Translations under genes and position numbers: made by a program
Assembly: GCA_963720695.1 (NCBI GenBank)
Contig: CAVRGG010000003.1
Location: forward strand, 124,001-188,000
Direction: 5' to 3'
DNA from: UBA668 sp963720695
Lineage (GTDB): Bacteria; Actinomycetota; Acidimicrobiia; Acidimicrobiales; Ilumatobacteraceae
DNA: 64,000 nucleotides
Notes under the pieces: generated by a model
What the model was told of the DNA's origin: nothing
The model's input: the letters and a program-made list of their open reading frames with translations, nothing else
Database searches by the model: none
Part shown: positions 1 to 10,230 of the stretch, piece by piece
Numbering within the stretch: position 1 is the stretch's first letter
How the letters are laid out: the number at the start of each line of letters is the position of its first letter

Positions 1-408
1 ATGACCGCCGCCAGCGAGGCCACGACGAGCAGCGGTGTGACCCGGAACGACGGCGGCGGTGCGACGACCGCTCCCTCGCTGGTGACCTCCACCGGCCATG
101 CCCCCGTGGCACCGGCGTCCCAGAACGCACCGGCGTCGTAGTCGAGGGGCGTCGTCTGTTCGACGACACTGAAGGATCGGGTCTCCTCGTAGGGAGCGGG
201 TGTCGGCACCGTTCCCGCACCGGTGGCACCGGCAGGCGGGGGCGGCAGCATGGTGGCGATCGCCTCGGTGGGTTCCTCCGCCACGGCGCTCACCGTCTCG
301 GTGGGAGGAGGCGTCGGCGGAGCTTCCAGCTCTGCCAGGGACGCTCCGCACTCGGTGCAGAACTTCTGACCCACTTGCCGCGTTGTGGCCACACAACGGA
401 CACAGCAT
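1..408 (-). CDS. Zinc-ribbon membrane protein, 3' end outside the window, frame broken
   Basis: ATG at 408 follows AGGGAG and begins MLCPLCGHNA, the first half of a zinc ribbon. One base later the frame changes: the second half, KFCTECGASL, lies in the next frame, which stays open to base 1. The apparent extra G is at about 378. After the ribbon come a Pro/Thr/Glu-rich linker of about 110 residues and, at the window edge, the start of a hydrophobic segment. This matches the common bacterial design of an N-terminal zinc ribbon tethered to a membrane helix. The gene starts 30 bases after the GGDEF-EAL stop and may be cotranscribed. The function is unknown. The clean split of one motif over two frames argues for a single-base indel rather than two genes. 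Confidence 0.7.
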   Translation of the reverse strand, partial: MLCPLCGHNAASGSEVLHRVRSVPGRAGSSADASSHRDGERRGGGTHRGDRHHAAAPACRCHRCGNGADTRSLRGDPILQCRRTDDAPRLRRRCVLGRRCHGGMAGGGHQRGSGRRTAAVVPGHTAARRGLAGGGH

Positions 409-438
409 CTCGTCTCCCTTCGCACTGACGGTCGAAGG

Positions 439-2475
439 TTACGTCAGATCGTCGGTCTGCCAGATGGGAAGCGGTGAGATCGCCTGTGCGTAGCGCTCGG
501 CCATGCGCGCGAGGAGGTAGTCCTCGAACTCGCCGGCGGGAAGGGCCGGGGCGTACAGGTGGCCCTGCTGGCGTACGCATCCGAGCGCGATCAACGCGTC
601 GGCCTGGGCGCCCGTCTCGACGCCGTCGGCGGTCACGGCGAGACCGATCTCGCGCACGAGCGCGATGATCGAGCGCACGATCGCGCGGTCGTGGGGGTGA
701 GCACCGATCGAGTCGATCGAGAGCCGGTCGATCCGCACCTCGTCGAGCGGGAGCCGACGGAGGAGACTCAGCGACGAGACCCCGCGAGCGAAGTCGTCGA
801 GGCAGACCCGGCCACCGTGCGCGCGGAAGGCGGCGAGGTTGGCCGCAGCGCTGGGAAGATCGCCGTTGACCGCGCTCTCGTGGACGTCGATGGTGATGAT
901 GTTCGGCTCGAGGCCCTGGAGCATCTTCTCGATCGCGTCCTCGTGCCAGCTGTGCTCGGTCGCCTCCGGCGCCATGTTGATCCTGAACCGGAACCCGTCG
1001 GGCAGCCCCAGCATGGCGAGGCGTCGCATCTGCGGACGGGCGCTGCCGATGACCCGGTCCGTGATCCGGTCGAGCAGCGAGGCCGACCGTGCGATCGCGA
1101 GGAAGTCCTGTGCCACCACGACCCTTCCGTCGCGGCGCACCCACCGAGCGAGGAGCTCCGCACCGACGATCTGGCCGTTCGACGCGTCGATCTCGGGCTG
1201 GAAGAAGGCGACGATCTCTCCGTCATCGATGGCGCGACGGAGCGCCTGCTCACCTTCGAGCCGGTGCACCAACTCCTGTTGCATCGAACCGTCGAACAGC
1301 TCCACGCGGTTCCGGCCACCGGCCTTCGCCCGGTAGAGCGCGGCGTTCGCGTGGCGCAGCAGTTCGCTGGCGGCGACGCCGTGTGACGGACCGGAGGCCA
1401 CTCCGATGCTCACCGAGGACGGCATCTCCCGACCCTCGGCGTACACGGGCTGGGCGAGCACGCCCACGAGTCGGTTGGCGACGGCCGCCGCGGCCGACAT
1501 GTCGAGACCCGGCATGACGACGACGAACTCGTCGCCGCCCATCCGACCGGCGATCGAGGTCGGCTCGATGCTGCGCATCAAGCGGTCGGCGATGATGCTG
1601 ATGAAGCGGTCACCACCGCGGTGCCCGAGCGCGTCGTTGACCGCCTTGAAGCGATCGAGGTCGCAGAACAGCAGGCCGACCGGGTTCTCCTCCGATGCCG
1701 TGCTCAACACCTGATCGAGGAGTTCGAGCGTGCCGCGTCGGTTGTAGAGACTGGTCAGCGGATCGTGGGTGGCCTGGTGGGCGAGACGCTTGTTCGTGGC
1801 GGCCAGCTGCGCGTTCACCCCGGTGAGCTCACCGCGCTCGTGGGCGAGGTCGCGCAGCAGTCGCTCGCTGCGCCACTGGAGGCGGATCGCGTCGATCGAG
1901 CTGCGGCTGACGACGTGGTGCAGGACGAGCAACCCGAAACCGAAGCACGCCGACAGGATCCCGAGGCCGCGCAGCTGCGAGTCGTCGGAGCTGAGCAGCG
2001 TGCCCGAGCAGAGCGTGACGAGCGGGACGATGAACGCGAGATAGAGGTCGCGGCGGCCGGCGGTGACGATGCATCCGACCGCGCTCGCGGTCGCGGGGAA
2101 CAACGTGAAGAGGAGGATGACGTTCGTCGCCTCGTTGCCCACGACCCACGGACTCATCCCGAACACCGCACCGATGCAGGCGAACGACAACCCGATCAAG
2201 ACCTGGGTCGGCCACGGCGTGTGGTGCGATTCCGTGCGCATGTAGTAGCGGTACAGGGCGAACAGCGTGCAGGCGGTGCCCACGGCCGCGGCCATCAGCC
2301 AGTAGCCGAGCCGCACCGAGGAGTCCTTGGAGCCCAACAGCGAACTGACCAGGAGGGTGAAGGGCAGGAGCAGGAACGGCGTCGGTGCCAGGTTGGTGGT
2401 GACCATCGCAAGGGCGCGCTCTCGCACGAAGGCGGCGTTCGCCTCCTCCACCCCATGCACCACCTGTTCGGGCAT
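439..2475 (-). CDS. Membrane GGDEF-EAL cyclic-di-GMP signalling protein
   Basis: 678 residues. The N-terminal ~190 residues hold about six hydrophobic segments (MASE-like sensor), followed by a short coiled linker, a GGDEF domain (about 235-380) and an EAL domain (about 390-660). The diguanylate cyclase signature GGDEF is intact at 303-307. No RxxD inhibitory site precedes it. The EAL signature is ELLAR (430-434); the metal-binding Glu, the Asn of RINMAP and the Asp pair of LDDF are present. The usual KID reads RID and the usual AEGVE reads ADGVE, so phosphodiesterase activity is doubtful. The likely role is c-di-GMP synthesis at the membrane. ATG 2475 follows AGGAG by eight bases. Confidence 0.93.
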   Translation of the reverse strand: MPEQVVHGVEEANAAFVRERALAMVTTNLAPTPFLLLPFTLLVSSLLGSKDSSVRLGYWLMAAAVGTACTLFALYRYYMRTESHHTPWPTQVLIGLSFACIGAVFGMSPWVVGNEATNVILLFTLFPATASAVGCIVTAGRRDLYLAFIVPLVTLCSGTLLSSDDSQLRGLGILSACFGFGLLVLHHVVSRSSIDAIRLQWRSERLLRDLAHERGELTGVNAQLAATNKRLAHQATHDPLTSLYNRRGTLELLDQVLSTASEENPVGLLFCDLDRFKAVNDALGHRGGDRFISIIADRLMRSIEPTSIAGRMGGDEFVVVMPGLDMSAAAAVANRLVGVLAQPVYAEGREMPSSVSIGVASGPSHGVAASELLRHANAALYRAKAGGRNRVELFDGSMQQELVHRLEGEQALRRAIDDGEIVAFFQPEIDASNGQIVGAELLARWVRRDGRVVVAQDFLAIARSASLLDRITDRVIGSARPQMRRLAMLGLPDGFRFRINMAPEATEHSWHEDAIEKMLQGLEPNIITIDVHESAVNGDLPSAAANLAAFRAHGGRVCLDDFARGVSSLSLLRRLPLDEVRIDRLSIDSIGAHPHDRAIVRSIIALVREIGLAVTADGVETGAQADALIALGCVRQQGHLYAPALPAGEFEDYLLARMAERYAQAISPLPIWQTDDLT

Positions 2476-2583
2476 CCTTCGTTCTCCTGGTCGTCGCCCC
2501 TCGAAGAGCTCTCAGTGTTCTTCGGCAGGTCACGCGGAACACTTGACGCTCCCATGAAGGTTCCGCCGGTGATACTTGGGCCG

Positions 2584-3492
2584 ATGCGCGGTCGTTTTGC
2601 CCCGTCACCGACGGGTTCGCTCCACCTGGGCAACCTCCGCACGGCACTGGTCTCGTGGCTGCACGCGCGCTCCGTGGCGGGATCCTGGCTCGTACGGATG
2701 GAGGACCTCGATCTGATGACCTCCTCTCGACGACACGAAACCGAGCAACTCGCCTCGCTCGCGGCACTCGGCATGACCTCGGATCTGCCGATCATCCGCC
2801 AGTCCGAGCGCTTCGACCGGTACCGGGAGGCCATCGCCACCCTTCGCGACCAGGGCAGGGTCTACGAATGCTTCTGCACACGACGCGAGATTCGCGAGGC
2901 GGCCCAGGCGCCGCACGGTGACCTGCCCGAGGGTGCGTACCCCGGGACGTGCCGCCACCTGAGTGCTGCTCAGCGAGCCGCGCATGTCGCCGCCGGTCGC
3001 TCCCCGGCGCTCCGGCTGGCCACCGACGGTGAGCGGTTCACGATCGACGACGTCGTCGCCGGCCGGTACGAGGGGGGCGTCGACGACGTGGTGCTCCAGC
3101 GCGCCGACGGCGTGCCGGCCTACAACCTGGCGGTGGTGATCGACGACGCCGACCAGGGCATCACCCATGTCGTCCGCGGGGACGACCTGCTGTCGAGCAC
3201 CCCTCGCCAGCGCTTGCTGCAAGAGCTGCTGGGCCTCCCCGAGCCCGCGTACGGCCACGTCCCGCTGGTGCTCGCGCCCGACGGGACGCGACTCGCCAAG
3301 CGACACGGTGCGGTCACCCTTGACGACCTCGCCGCACGCGGTGTCGGTGCCGCTGCCGTGCTCTCCTGGTTGGGATCCAGTCTCGATCTGTGCGGGCGCG
3401 ACGAGGTGGTCACGACGGCCACCCTCGCCGACCGGTTCGACCTCGCACGCATACCGAAGGCACCGTGGTCGCTGTCGGCCGCCGATCTCTGA
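2584..3492 (+). CDS. gluQ: Glutamyl-Q tRNA(Asp) synthetase
   Basis: 302 residues. It begins MRGRFAPSPTGSLHLGN, with the class I HIGH-equivalent HLGN at 14-17. The KMSKS-equivalent is RLAKRHG. The zinc site is CFC plus YPGTC, as in GluQ-RS (YadB). It lacks the anticodon-binding half of true GluRS, which fits its length. It attaches glutamate to queuosine at position 34 of tRNA(Asp). The open frame runs much further upstream, but that part is antisense to the GGDEF-EAL gene. ATG 2584 fits the family N-terminus; ATG 2554 is the alternative. GATACT lies seven bases before the ATG and may be the -10 of a leaderless message. Confidence 0.93.
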   Translation: MRGRFAPSPTGSLHLGNLRTALVSWLHARSVAGSWLVRMEDLDLMTSSRRHETEQLASLAALGMTSDLPIIRQSERFDRYREAIATLRDQGRVYECFCTRREIREAAQAPHGDLPEGAYPGTCRHLSAAQRAAHVAAGRSPALRLATDGERFTIDDVVAGRYEGGVDDVVLQRADGVPAYNLAVVIDDADQGITHVVRGDDLLSSTPRQRLLQELLGLPEPAYGHVPLVLAPDGTRLAKRHGAVTLDDLAARGVGAAAVLSWLGSSLDLCGRDEVVTTATLADRFDLARIPKAPWSLSAADL

Positions 3493-3505
3493 CACGATCG
3501 AGGTG

Positions 3506-4093
3506 ATGGCGGAGACCTACGACGACCTGCAACAGATCCTCGGCTATCGAGGGGCCATCGACGAGCGCGAACAGCTGCGCGAGTTGGCCAGCGAGATCTA
3601 CGTCGTGCCGTTCTGGACACCGACGTTCTGCGAGACGGTGATCCGCGCGGCCGAAGCCGTCGGCGCCTTCGAACCCCAGCCACACGACCCGGTGCCGGGT
3701 CACGAGGTGTCACTGGCGATCATCAGCCCGCGGTTGTTCGAAGCGGTGGAGATCGACCTCGGTCGACGCATCTGGCCGCAGCTGCAGACGAACTGGCCCT
3801 ACATCGACTATCACGGGCTCCGAGACGTCTTCGTCATCAAGTACGCGAAGGGCGAGCAGGAGCACCTCCGGATGCACCACGACGTGGCCCAGGTCTCCGC
3901 GTCGGCCAAGCTCAACGAGGGGTACCGCGGTGCCATGCTCGACTTTCCCCGCCAGGGCGTGTCCAACGCGGACGTCGCGATCGGAGAACTCGTGGTGTGG
4001 CCGTCACTCGTGACTCACCCGCATCAGGCGACCCCACTCGAGGACGGCGTGAAGTACGGGCTCACGATCTGGTTCGAGCTGCCGTCGTTCTAA
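3506..4093 (+). CDS. 2-oxoglutarate/Fe(II)-dependent oxygenase, prolyl-4-hydroxylase type
   Basis: 195 residues. It has the iron-binding HxD motif in MHHDVAQVS and a distal His in VTHPHQATPLEDG, followed by GVKYGLTIWFELP, the usual last strand of the double-stranded beta-helix. The 2OG-anchoring basic residue is Lys rather than Arg. Family members hydroxylate protein or small-molecule side chains; the substrate here cannot be read. ATG 3506 overlaps GAGGTG, and CACGAT lies seven bases before it. A GTG sits immediately upstream at 3503. The gene follows gluQ by 13 bases and may share its transcript. Confidence 0.8.
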   Translation: MAETYDDLQQILGYRGAIDEREQLRELASEIYVVPFWTPTFCETVIRAAEAVGAFEPQPHDPVPGHEVSLAIISPRLFEAVEIDLGRRIWPQLQTNWPYIDYHGLRDVFVIKYAKGEQEHLRMHHDVAQVSASAKLNEGYRGAMLDFPRQGVSNADVAIGELVVWPSLVTHPHQATPLEDGVKYGLTIWFELPSF

Positions 4094-4151
4094 CCTGAGA
4101 GTTGGCTAACCTTCGCGACACGTTCGCCGATCGACGGGGCCCCCACCACCG

Positions 4152-5055
4152 ATGAACACCGCTCTCAGAACCCGCTGCACGTTGCTCTGCCTGCCCATCG
4201 CGCTGGCGGGCTTCGCGTCGTGTTCGTCGAAGTCGGATGCGGCCGCAGGCACGCAGTCCACGTCCACCGTCGAGCCCACCACGATCGTCGCGAGCACCAC
4301 CACCTCCACGGTCGCGCCCACCACCACCGAGGCCCCGACCACCACCACCGAACCGCCGACCACCACCACCGAGGCACCCACCACCACGCTCGCCCCGAAC
4401 GTGGAAGTCGTCGGTGCCTTCGGCATCGAGATCAAGGCGGTCGGTTCGCACAACGGGCCCGACACGCAGACCGTCCAGATGCGCCTCGAGCAGCTCGGGT
4501 TCTGGAGCGGTGGCGCCGACGGGCAGTACGGCTTCGCCACGGTCCAGGCGGTCATGGCGTTCCAGAAGTACCTCGGCCTGCCGCCCACCGGCAAGGTCGA
4601 CCAGGCGACCGCGGCGTACATGCAAGCCTTCCCCGAGCGCGCCCACGGCCGTTCCGACAGCGGCACGCTCGTCGAAGTCGACAAGGCTCGGCAGCTGCTG
4701 TTCATCGTCGTCGACGGCAAGACGGTCTGGACGCTGAACACCTCCACCGGCAGCGGCATCCCCTACGAAGCCGTCAACAAGAAGGACCCGACCAAGATCG
4801 AGACGGGCGACGCGGTCACCCCGAACGGACTGTGGAAGGTCACCCGTCGAGCGCCCGGAAGGCTGGTGGGAGGGCGACCTCGGCAAGATCTACCGCCCGA
4901 AGTACTTCGTGGGTGGTGTCGCCATCCACGGCATGACCAGCGTGCCGAACTACCCCGCGTCGCACGGCTGCGTGCGGGTGAGCACCCAGGCGATGGACTT
5001 CATCTGGGATTCCGGTCTCGTGCCGATCGGCACGCCGGTGTGGGTCCACGAGTGA
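4152..5055 (+). CDS. L,D-transpeptidase lipoprotein with peptidoglycan-binding domain, frame broken
   Basis: The signal peptide ends in the lipobox FASC (about residues 21-24). A Thr/Pro/Glu-rich spacer, a peptidoglycan-binding type 1 domain (QMRLEQLGFWSGGADGQYG) and a YkuD-type transpeptidase domain follow. The start frame reads to NGLWKVTR and then loses the family. The next frame supplies GGVAIHGMTSVP and PASHGCVRVS, the catalytic His and Cys signature, and ends at the TGA at 5053. Removing one base near 4848 restores about 300 residues. The enzyme would form 3-3 crosslinks or anchor proteins in peptidoglycan outside the membrane. TAACCT at 4107 may be a -10 for a roughly 33-base leader. 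Confidence 0.82.
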
Positions 5056-5058
5056 CCC

Positions 5059-7951
5059 GTGCTGCCACTGCTCGGTGAGCTGAGGCCGTGGGCCGATCCC
5101 GAGGTCGTCTCGATCGGACGACTCCCCATGCATGTGCCACTGCCGTTGGGCGACGACGCACGGAAGTCGTTGGACGGCCAGTGGTCGTTCGAACTGTTCG
5201 CCACGCCTGATTCGGTACCGGCGCGGGCGGTCACCGGCGAGACGCCTCGAGGCGGACGGACCGTCGCCGTCCCGGGCAACTGGACCGTGCAGGACGTCGG
5301 CGACCTGCCGCACTACACGAACGTGCAGATGCCGTTCCCCGGTCCGCCGCCGCGGCTGCCCGACCGCAACCCCACCGGCGTGTACCGACGGACCTTCACG
5401 ACCGGCCGCGGGTGGAAGCGCCATCGCGTCGTGCTGCACGTCGGCGGCGCCGAGAGCGTCCACGCCGTGTACCTCAACGGTCGCTTCGTCGGGTACGGCA
5501 CCGACAGTCGTCTGCCCAGCGAGTACGACATCACCGACACCGTGGTGTCGGGCACGAATCACCTGGCGATCGTCGTCATCCGCTACAGCGCACTCAGCTA
5601 CGTGGAGGACCAGGACCAGTGGTGGATGGCCGGCCTGCACCGCAGCGTGCACATCGAGGCGCGTACACCGGTGCACCTCGCCGACGTCGTGTGCGACGCG
5701 GATCTCGACGTGTCCTCGGGCGACGGGCGGCTGCGTGTCGCCGCATCGGTGGGCTTCGCGGTCGAGCCCGGACCTGGCTACACGACCCGCGTCACCGTCG
5801 TCGATGCGAAGGGCCGCAGGGTCGGCAGACCGTCGATCCAACCGGTCCCGCACCGCTTCGAGATCCCGTACGTGTTCACCGGCTTCGAATCCCGTCATGA
5901 GTTCTCGCTGCCCAAGGTCGCTGCGTGGTCCGCCGAGACACCCACGCGCCATCGCGTCGACGTCGATCTGATCGACGCCACCGGCGCGGTGGTGGAGCAC
6001 ACGCATCAGTTCGTCGGCTTTCGCCATGTCGAGGTGCGCGACCGCCAACTGTTGGTGAACGGCAAGCCGGTGTGGATCTTCGGCGTCAACCGCCACGACC
6101 ACCATCCCGAGCGGGGCAAGGCCGTCACCGTCGACGACATGCGCGCCGACCTGATCACGATGCGGCGCCACAACATCACCGCCGTGCGCACCTCGCACTA
6201 TCCCAACGACGCCGCGTTCTACGACCTGTGCGACGAGCTCGGCATGTACGTCGTCGACGAGTCGAACATCGAGAGCCACGCCTACAACACGAGCCTCTGC
6301 AACGACCCTCGCTGGCGGAGCGCATGGGTGGCCCGCGGCGCACGGATGGTGCAGCGCGACCGCAACCATCCCAGCATCATCCTGTGGAGCCTGGGCAACG
6401 AGAGCGGCTACGGCACCAACCACGACGCGCTCGCCGGATGGATCCGCAGCGCGGATCCGAGCCGACCGCTGCACTACGAGGGCGCGGTGTTCCACGATGG
6501 CTGGGTCGAGGGCGGCTTGCCGGCGACCGACATCGTGTGCCCGATGTACGCCACCATCGACGCCATCCGCGAGTACGGCGCGTCGGGGGTGGGCACTCGA
6601 CCGTTGATCATGTGCGAGTACAGCCATGCGATGGGCAACAGCAACGGGTCGCTCGCCGACTACTGGCAGGCGATCACCACCACGCCCGGTCTGCAGGGCG
6701 GCTTCATCTGGGAGTGGAAGGACCACGGCATCCGCCAGGTCCTGGCCGACGGCAGCGTCCGACTCGCCTACGGCGGGCAGTTCGGCGACACGCCCCACGA
6801 CTGCAACTTCGTCGCCGACGGACTGGTCGGCAGCTACGGGGAACCCCACCCGGCGATGCGTGAGGTGGCGTGGGTCTACCGACCGGTCACCGTCGGCTCA
6901 GGACGCCGGGGCACGCTGCGAGTCAGCAACCGCCAGTCGTTCACCGACCTGGCGTGGCTCCAGGCGGAATGGGAGCTCGTGGTCGACGGACGCGTGACGC
7001 GTCGAGGCCGGCTACCGCTCCCGGCGGTCGGCACCGCACTCGTTCGTCGATCTGCCGATGCCGGCGGTCGTCCCCGCGGGAGCGGTCGAGGCACAGCTCA
7101 CGGTGCGCTTCCGGACGCGCGCCGAGCAGGCGTGGGCGCCCAAGGGTCACTTGGTGGCCTGGGACCAGGTGGCCCTGCAGTCCGCTCCGCGCACGCGCCC
7201 CGTGCCCGCTCCCTCGGGCACCTCGACCGCGGCCAAGGTCGAGCGCCTCCTGACCCGCCCGGTGGAGTTGTCGGTGTTCCGCGCCGCGACCGACAACGAC
7301 GGCTTCAAGCTGATGCCCGAGCTCCGCCAACGCATCCGCGTCGGCGGGTCGGCGTTGCAGTCGTGGCTCGAGGCGGGCCTCGATCGGCGACCGGCCGACG
7401 ACGTGGTCGACCACCGCGTCGAGCGTCGGGAGGTCACCGGCGGCATCGAGTTCCACCACACGGTCATCGTCCCGCCCGAGCTCGCCGACCTGCCACGCGT
7501 CGGCGCGACGTTCGGACTGCCCGGACGCTTCTCGCAGGTGCGGTGGTTCGGCCGTGGCCCGCACGAGAACTACCCGGACCGCAACGCCGGCGCACTGCTG
7601 GGCACGTGGCAGCAGGCGCCCGACGACTCGCCGTACCTCGTGCCGCAGGAGTTCGGTCTGCGGACGGACTGTCGGTGGTTCGAGCTCATCGATCCTGCTC
7701 GAGATCAGACGTTGCGGGTCGAGGTGCTGATGCCATCGGTCCTGCACTGCTCGGCCACGCACTTCACCGCCGACGACCTGTACGCGGCGACCACGGCGAC
7801 CGAACTGCACCCTCGCAAGGATCTCGTCGTGCACCTCGACGTCGCCCACCGCGGACTCGGCACGGCCAGTTGCGGCCCCGATGTGCTGCCGCAGTACCGC
7901 CTGCGCGCCGGCACGTTCCGCTTCGCCTATCGACTGTCCCTGCACGGCTGA
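5059..7951 (+). CDS. lacZ: Beta-galactosidase, glycoside hydrolase family 2 (LacZ type), frame broken
   Basis: GTG start four bases after the transpeptidase stop, so probably one transcript. The sugar-binding, immunoglobulin-like and TIM-barrel domains read continuously to about 7030. The acid/base site is WSLGNESGYG and the nucleophile site is LIMCEYSHAMGNSNG. Just before the domain that starts AVVPAGAVEAQLTVRF the frame moves by one base, and the Bgal_small_N domain continues (AWAPKGHLVAWDQ, WFGRGPHENYPDR) to the TGA at 7951. Removing one base near 7030-7040 gives 963 residues, normal for LacZ. There is no signal peptide, so it is cytoplasmic. The gene symbol is a family label; the true substrate is not shown. 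Confidence 0.85.
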
Positions 7952-7966
7952 CCGCGCCGAGCGGAC

Positions 7967-9535
7967 TCAGTCGTCGTCGGGCGTCGCGCGGCGGACGCGC
8001 AGGGGGCGATCGTCGGCGTTGCGGCAGTGGCCGGTGTGCAGGTCGAAGCGCCACCCGTGCAGCGTGCAGACCAGTTCGTCGCCCTCGATCTCGCCGAACA
8101 CCGACAGGTCCGCGGATCGGTGCGGACACGCTCGCTGCACGATCCAGTCGCCGATGCGAGTGTCCTCCTTCGCGCTCGCGCCGTGCTCGGGATCGAGCTT
8201 GCGCAACGCCTCGGCCTCGGTGCGGCGCATGCGCTCCACGTCGAGCGACTTGAAGAAGTTGTAGACGTACTCGTTGTACTGGCCCTTGCGCCAGGCGCTG
8301 AACCGGCACGAGAGGAACAGCGAGTTGCTCCAGTCGTTGGCCTTGGCGGCGACCACGGTCTCGACGAGTTCGCGCTGCACCTTGAACCAGAAGCCGTGCG
8401 CCTCGCCCTGCCACTCGCGCACCTCGCGATTCGGGAAGTCGAGCGCGATCGCCAGGTCGCCGGCGTGGAACACGACGATGTCACCGATGGCGTTGCACAG
8501 CGTCGGCGCCATCGCCATCAGCGGCTCGAACCAGGCCTTGACGGTGCCCAACAGGTCGGGCGACGGCGGCAGCCAACGGGCCTTCATCTCCTCCAACCAG
8601 GGGAGCCAGTCCGCCTGGTAGGCCCGCAGGTACTCACGCTTGTGCGTGAAGATGTCGTCGACCGCGGCCTGCGCGATGGGATGGGTCACGTCGAAGGGGC
8701 CCTCGTCGCCGAACACGATCTCCGTGCCGGGGATGGCGAGGATCCCTCGATGACCCGCCGCCGCGAGACGGGACATGAAGCTCGGCTGATCGGGAAAGAT
8801 GCTGAGCTCGTCACCGTCGATCACGTTGAACTGGAACAGGTCGGGGTCGAGGAAGGCGGGTGGTCCGGCGCTGGGCACGACGGCGCGGGCACCGATCGTC
8901 TCGACGTAGCGCATCGCCCGGGCGAACTGGCTGTCGACCTTGGCGTCGACGAGCTCGCGCATGCGCTCGGGGGTTTCCTGGTACACCATCGGGTACCAGA
9001 TCGCCCCGCTGTACTGCAGCCAGTGGAGGTCGACGGGGCCGTGGTTGCGCAGCGCCATCAGGTCGTTGGTGCGGCAGTCGTTCTGATTGACGAGGCGCGC
9101 CGTGCCGTCGCTGATGACGAGCGCCGAATCGCCGCCGGGCCCGTCGGTGATGCTGGTCTCGACGTGGATCGCGATCTTCAGGTTCGGCCCGAGCGTCAGC
9201 TCCTCGGTGTCCACCGTGCGCACGATGTTGTAGAAGCCGAGTCCGCGCAGGATGCGCTCGAGTTCGTGCGTCGGATACCCAGGTACCAGGACCGTGGTGT
9301 CCTTGTTCATGTGCTCGACCAGCCAGCCCTCGTCGAGATGGTCGGCGTGGATGTGCGACACGTACAGGTACGTGGGATTGCAGATCCGCTCCATCAACTC
9401 CGGGGCGAGTTGGTCGTTGCGCGGGAACACGAACCACGACCCGTGGAACTGGGGGAGGAACCAGGGGTCACACACGATCGAACCGTCGACGGTGTCGACG
9501 AGGATCCCGGCGTGACCGATCGACGTGGCGCGCAT
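7967..9535 (-). CDS. Metallo-beta-lactamase-fold / Rieske fusion protein
   Basis: 522 residues. The N-terminal half is an MBL hydrolase fold with the metal motif HIHADHLD at 61-68. The C-terminus is a Rieske [2Fe-2S] domain: CPH at 470-472 and CTLH at 490-493, with Cys and His spacing intact. The middle (YEYVYNFFKSLD-like region) is typical of this fusion. The domain set matches CMP-N-acetylneuraminate hydroxylase, which carries both folds in the reverse order. A soluble oxygenase or redox hydrolase is likely, with unknown substrate. ATG 9535 is preceded by TAACCT six bases upstream, a leaderless-type promoter. The gene converges on the beta-galactosidase with a 15-base gap. Confidence 0.85.
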   Translation of the reverse strand: MRATSIGHAGILVDTVDGSIVCDPWFLPQFHGSWFVFPRNDQLAPELMERICNPTYLYVSHIHADHLDEGWLVEHMNKDTTVLVPGYPTHELERILRGLGFYNIVRTVDTEELTLGPNLKIAIHVETSITDGPGGDSALVISDGTARLVNQNDCRTNDLMALRNHGPVDLHWLQYSGAIWYPMVYQETPERMRELVDAKVDSQFARAMRYVETIGARAVVPSAGPPAFLDPDLFQFNVIDGDELSIFPDQPSFMSRLAAAGHRGILAIPGTEIVFGDEGPFDVTHPIAQAAVDDIFTHKREYLRAYQADWLPWLEEMKARWLPPSPDLLGTVKAWFEPLMAMAPTLCNAIGDIVVFHAGDLAIALDFPNREVREWQGEAHGFWFKVQRELVETVVAAKANDWSNSLFLSCRFSAWRKGQYNEYVYNFFKSLDVERMRRTEAEALRKLDPEHGASAKEDTRIGDWIVQRACPHRSADLSVFGEIEGDELVCTLHGWRFDLHTGHCRNADDRPLRVRRATPDDD

Positions 9536-9593
9536 GATGCGAGGTTACCCAGGAGCTCTCACGGGCTCCCAGGGGCGCAGGTCCCGAAAGGGC

Positions 9594-10163
9594 TCAGGCC
9601 ACCGGCGGGTCGGTGAACTGCTGACCGGCGCGCGACACGTGCTCGGTCCAGGTCCCGCCGTCCCAGTAGCGGAGCTCGAAGCGACCGGCCGGGTCGGCGT
9701 ACCAGCCGGCAGGCACGGCGGGCGTCGCAGCAGCAGCGGGCTGGTACGCGGCGGGCTGCTCGACAGGTTGCTGAACCGCAGGCTGCTCGACCGGCGCGGG
9801 TGCCGGTTGGTACGTGGGGAGTGGCTCGCTGATCGGGGCCATGACCGCCGGCTCGGGCGTGGGCTCGGGGGCGGATCCCCAACCGGCGGGCTCGGCGACG
9901 GCCGGGGTGGGCTCGGGCTCGGGCGTGAGCACGGTCAGCGCGGTGACGACCGGTGCCGCCTCGGCGACCGGCTCGGCGACCGGTTCGGCCACTGCTTCGA
10001 CAGCGGGAGCGGCCGATGCGTCGCGGACGAGGAACGCGGTGACATCGCCACCCGTGGGCACGATGCTGACGACCGACCAACCGTCGGCCGACTTCTCGGT
10101 GAGCTTGGCAGCGAGCGCTGCGGGGTCGTAGGACGATGCACTGACGGAGGCGAATTCCTGCAT
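9594..10163 (-). CDS. DUF2510 protein with Pro/Ala/Glu-rich linker
   Basis: About 189 residues from ATG 10163. An N-terminal domain of about 45 residues (MQEFASVSASSYDPAALAAK) is followed by a long Pro-Ala-Val-Glu-Gln low-complexity linker and a C-terminal DUF2510 module (PAGWYADPAGRFELRYWDGG). DUF2510 is an actinobacterial domain of unknown role, often next to membrane helices; none is seen here. A TTG at 10196 would add 11 residues, but ATG 10163 gives the cleaner N-terminus. No Shine-Dalgarno sequence is clear. Cytoplasmic; function not assigned. Confidence 0.75.
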   Translation of the reverse strand: MQEFASVSASSYDPAALAAKLTEKSADGWSVVSIVPTGGDVTAFLVRDASAAPAVEAVAEPVAEPVAEAAPVVTALTVLTPEPEPTPAVAEPAGWGSAPEPTPEPAVMAPISEPLPTYQPAPAPVEQPAVQQPVEQPAAYQPAAAATPAVPAGWYADPAGRFELRYWDGGTWTEHVSRAGQQFTDPPVA

Positions 10164-10230
10164 GACGAGGAAGAGTAGCGCGGACGGCGCAGCCAACGGG
10201 GACGGGCTTCAGGCGGGCTTCAGCCGCGCT

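Noticed and set aside
1621..2583. Long N-terminal extension of gluQ
   Set aside because: It is the antisense of the GGDEF-EAL gene and lacks family character; the HLGN region fixes the start at about 2584.
4280..4395. Possible tandem repeat array at the Thr-rich spacer
   Set aside because: It is low-complexity ACC-rich coding sequence for a Thr/Pro linker with imperfect units, common in secreted actinobacterial proteins.
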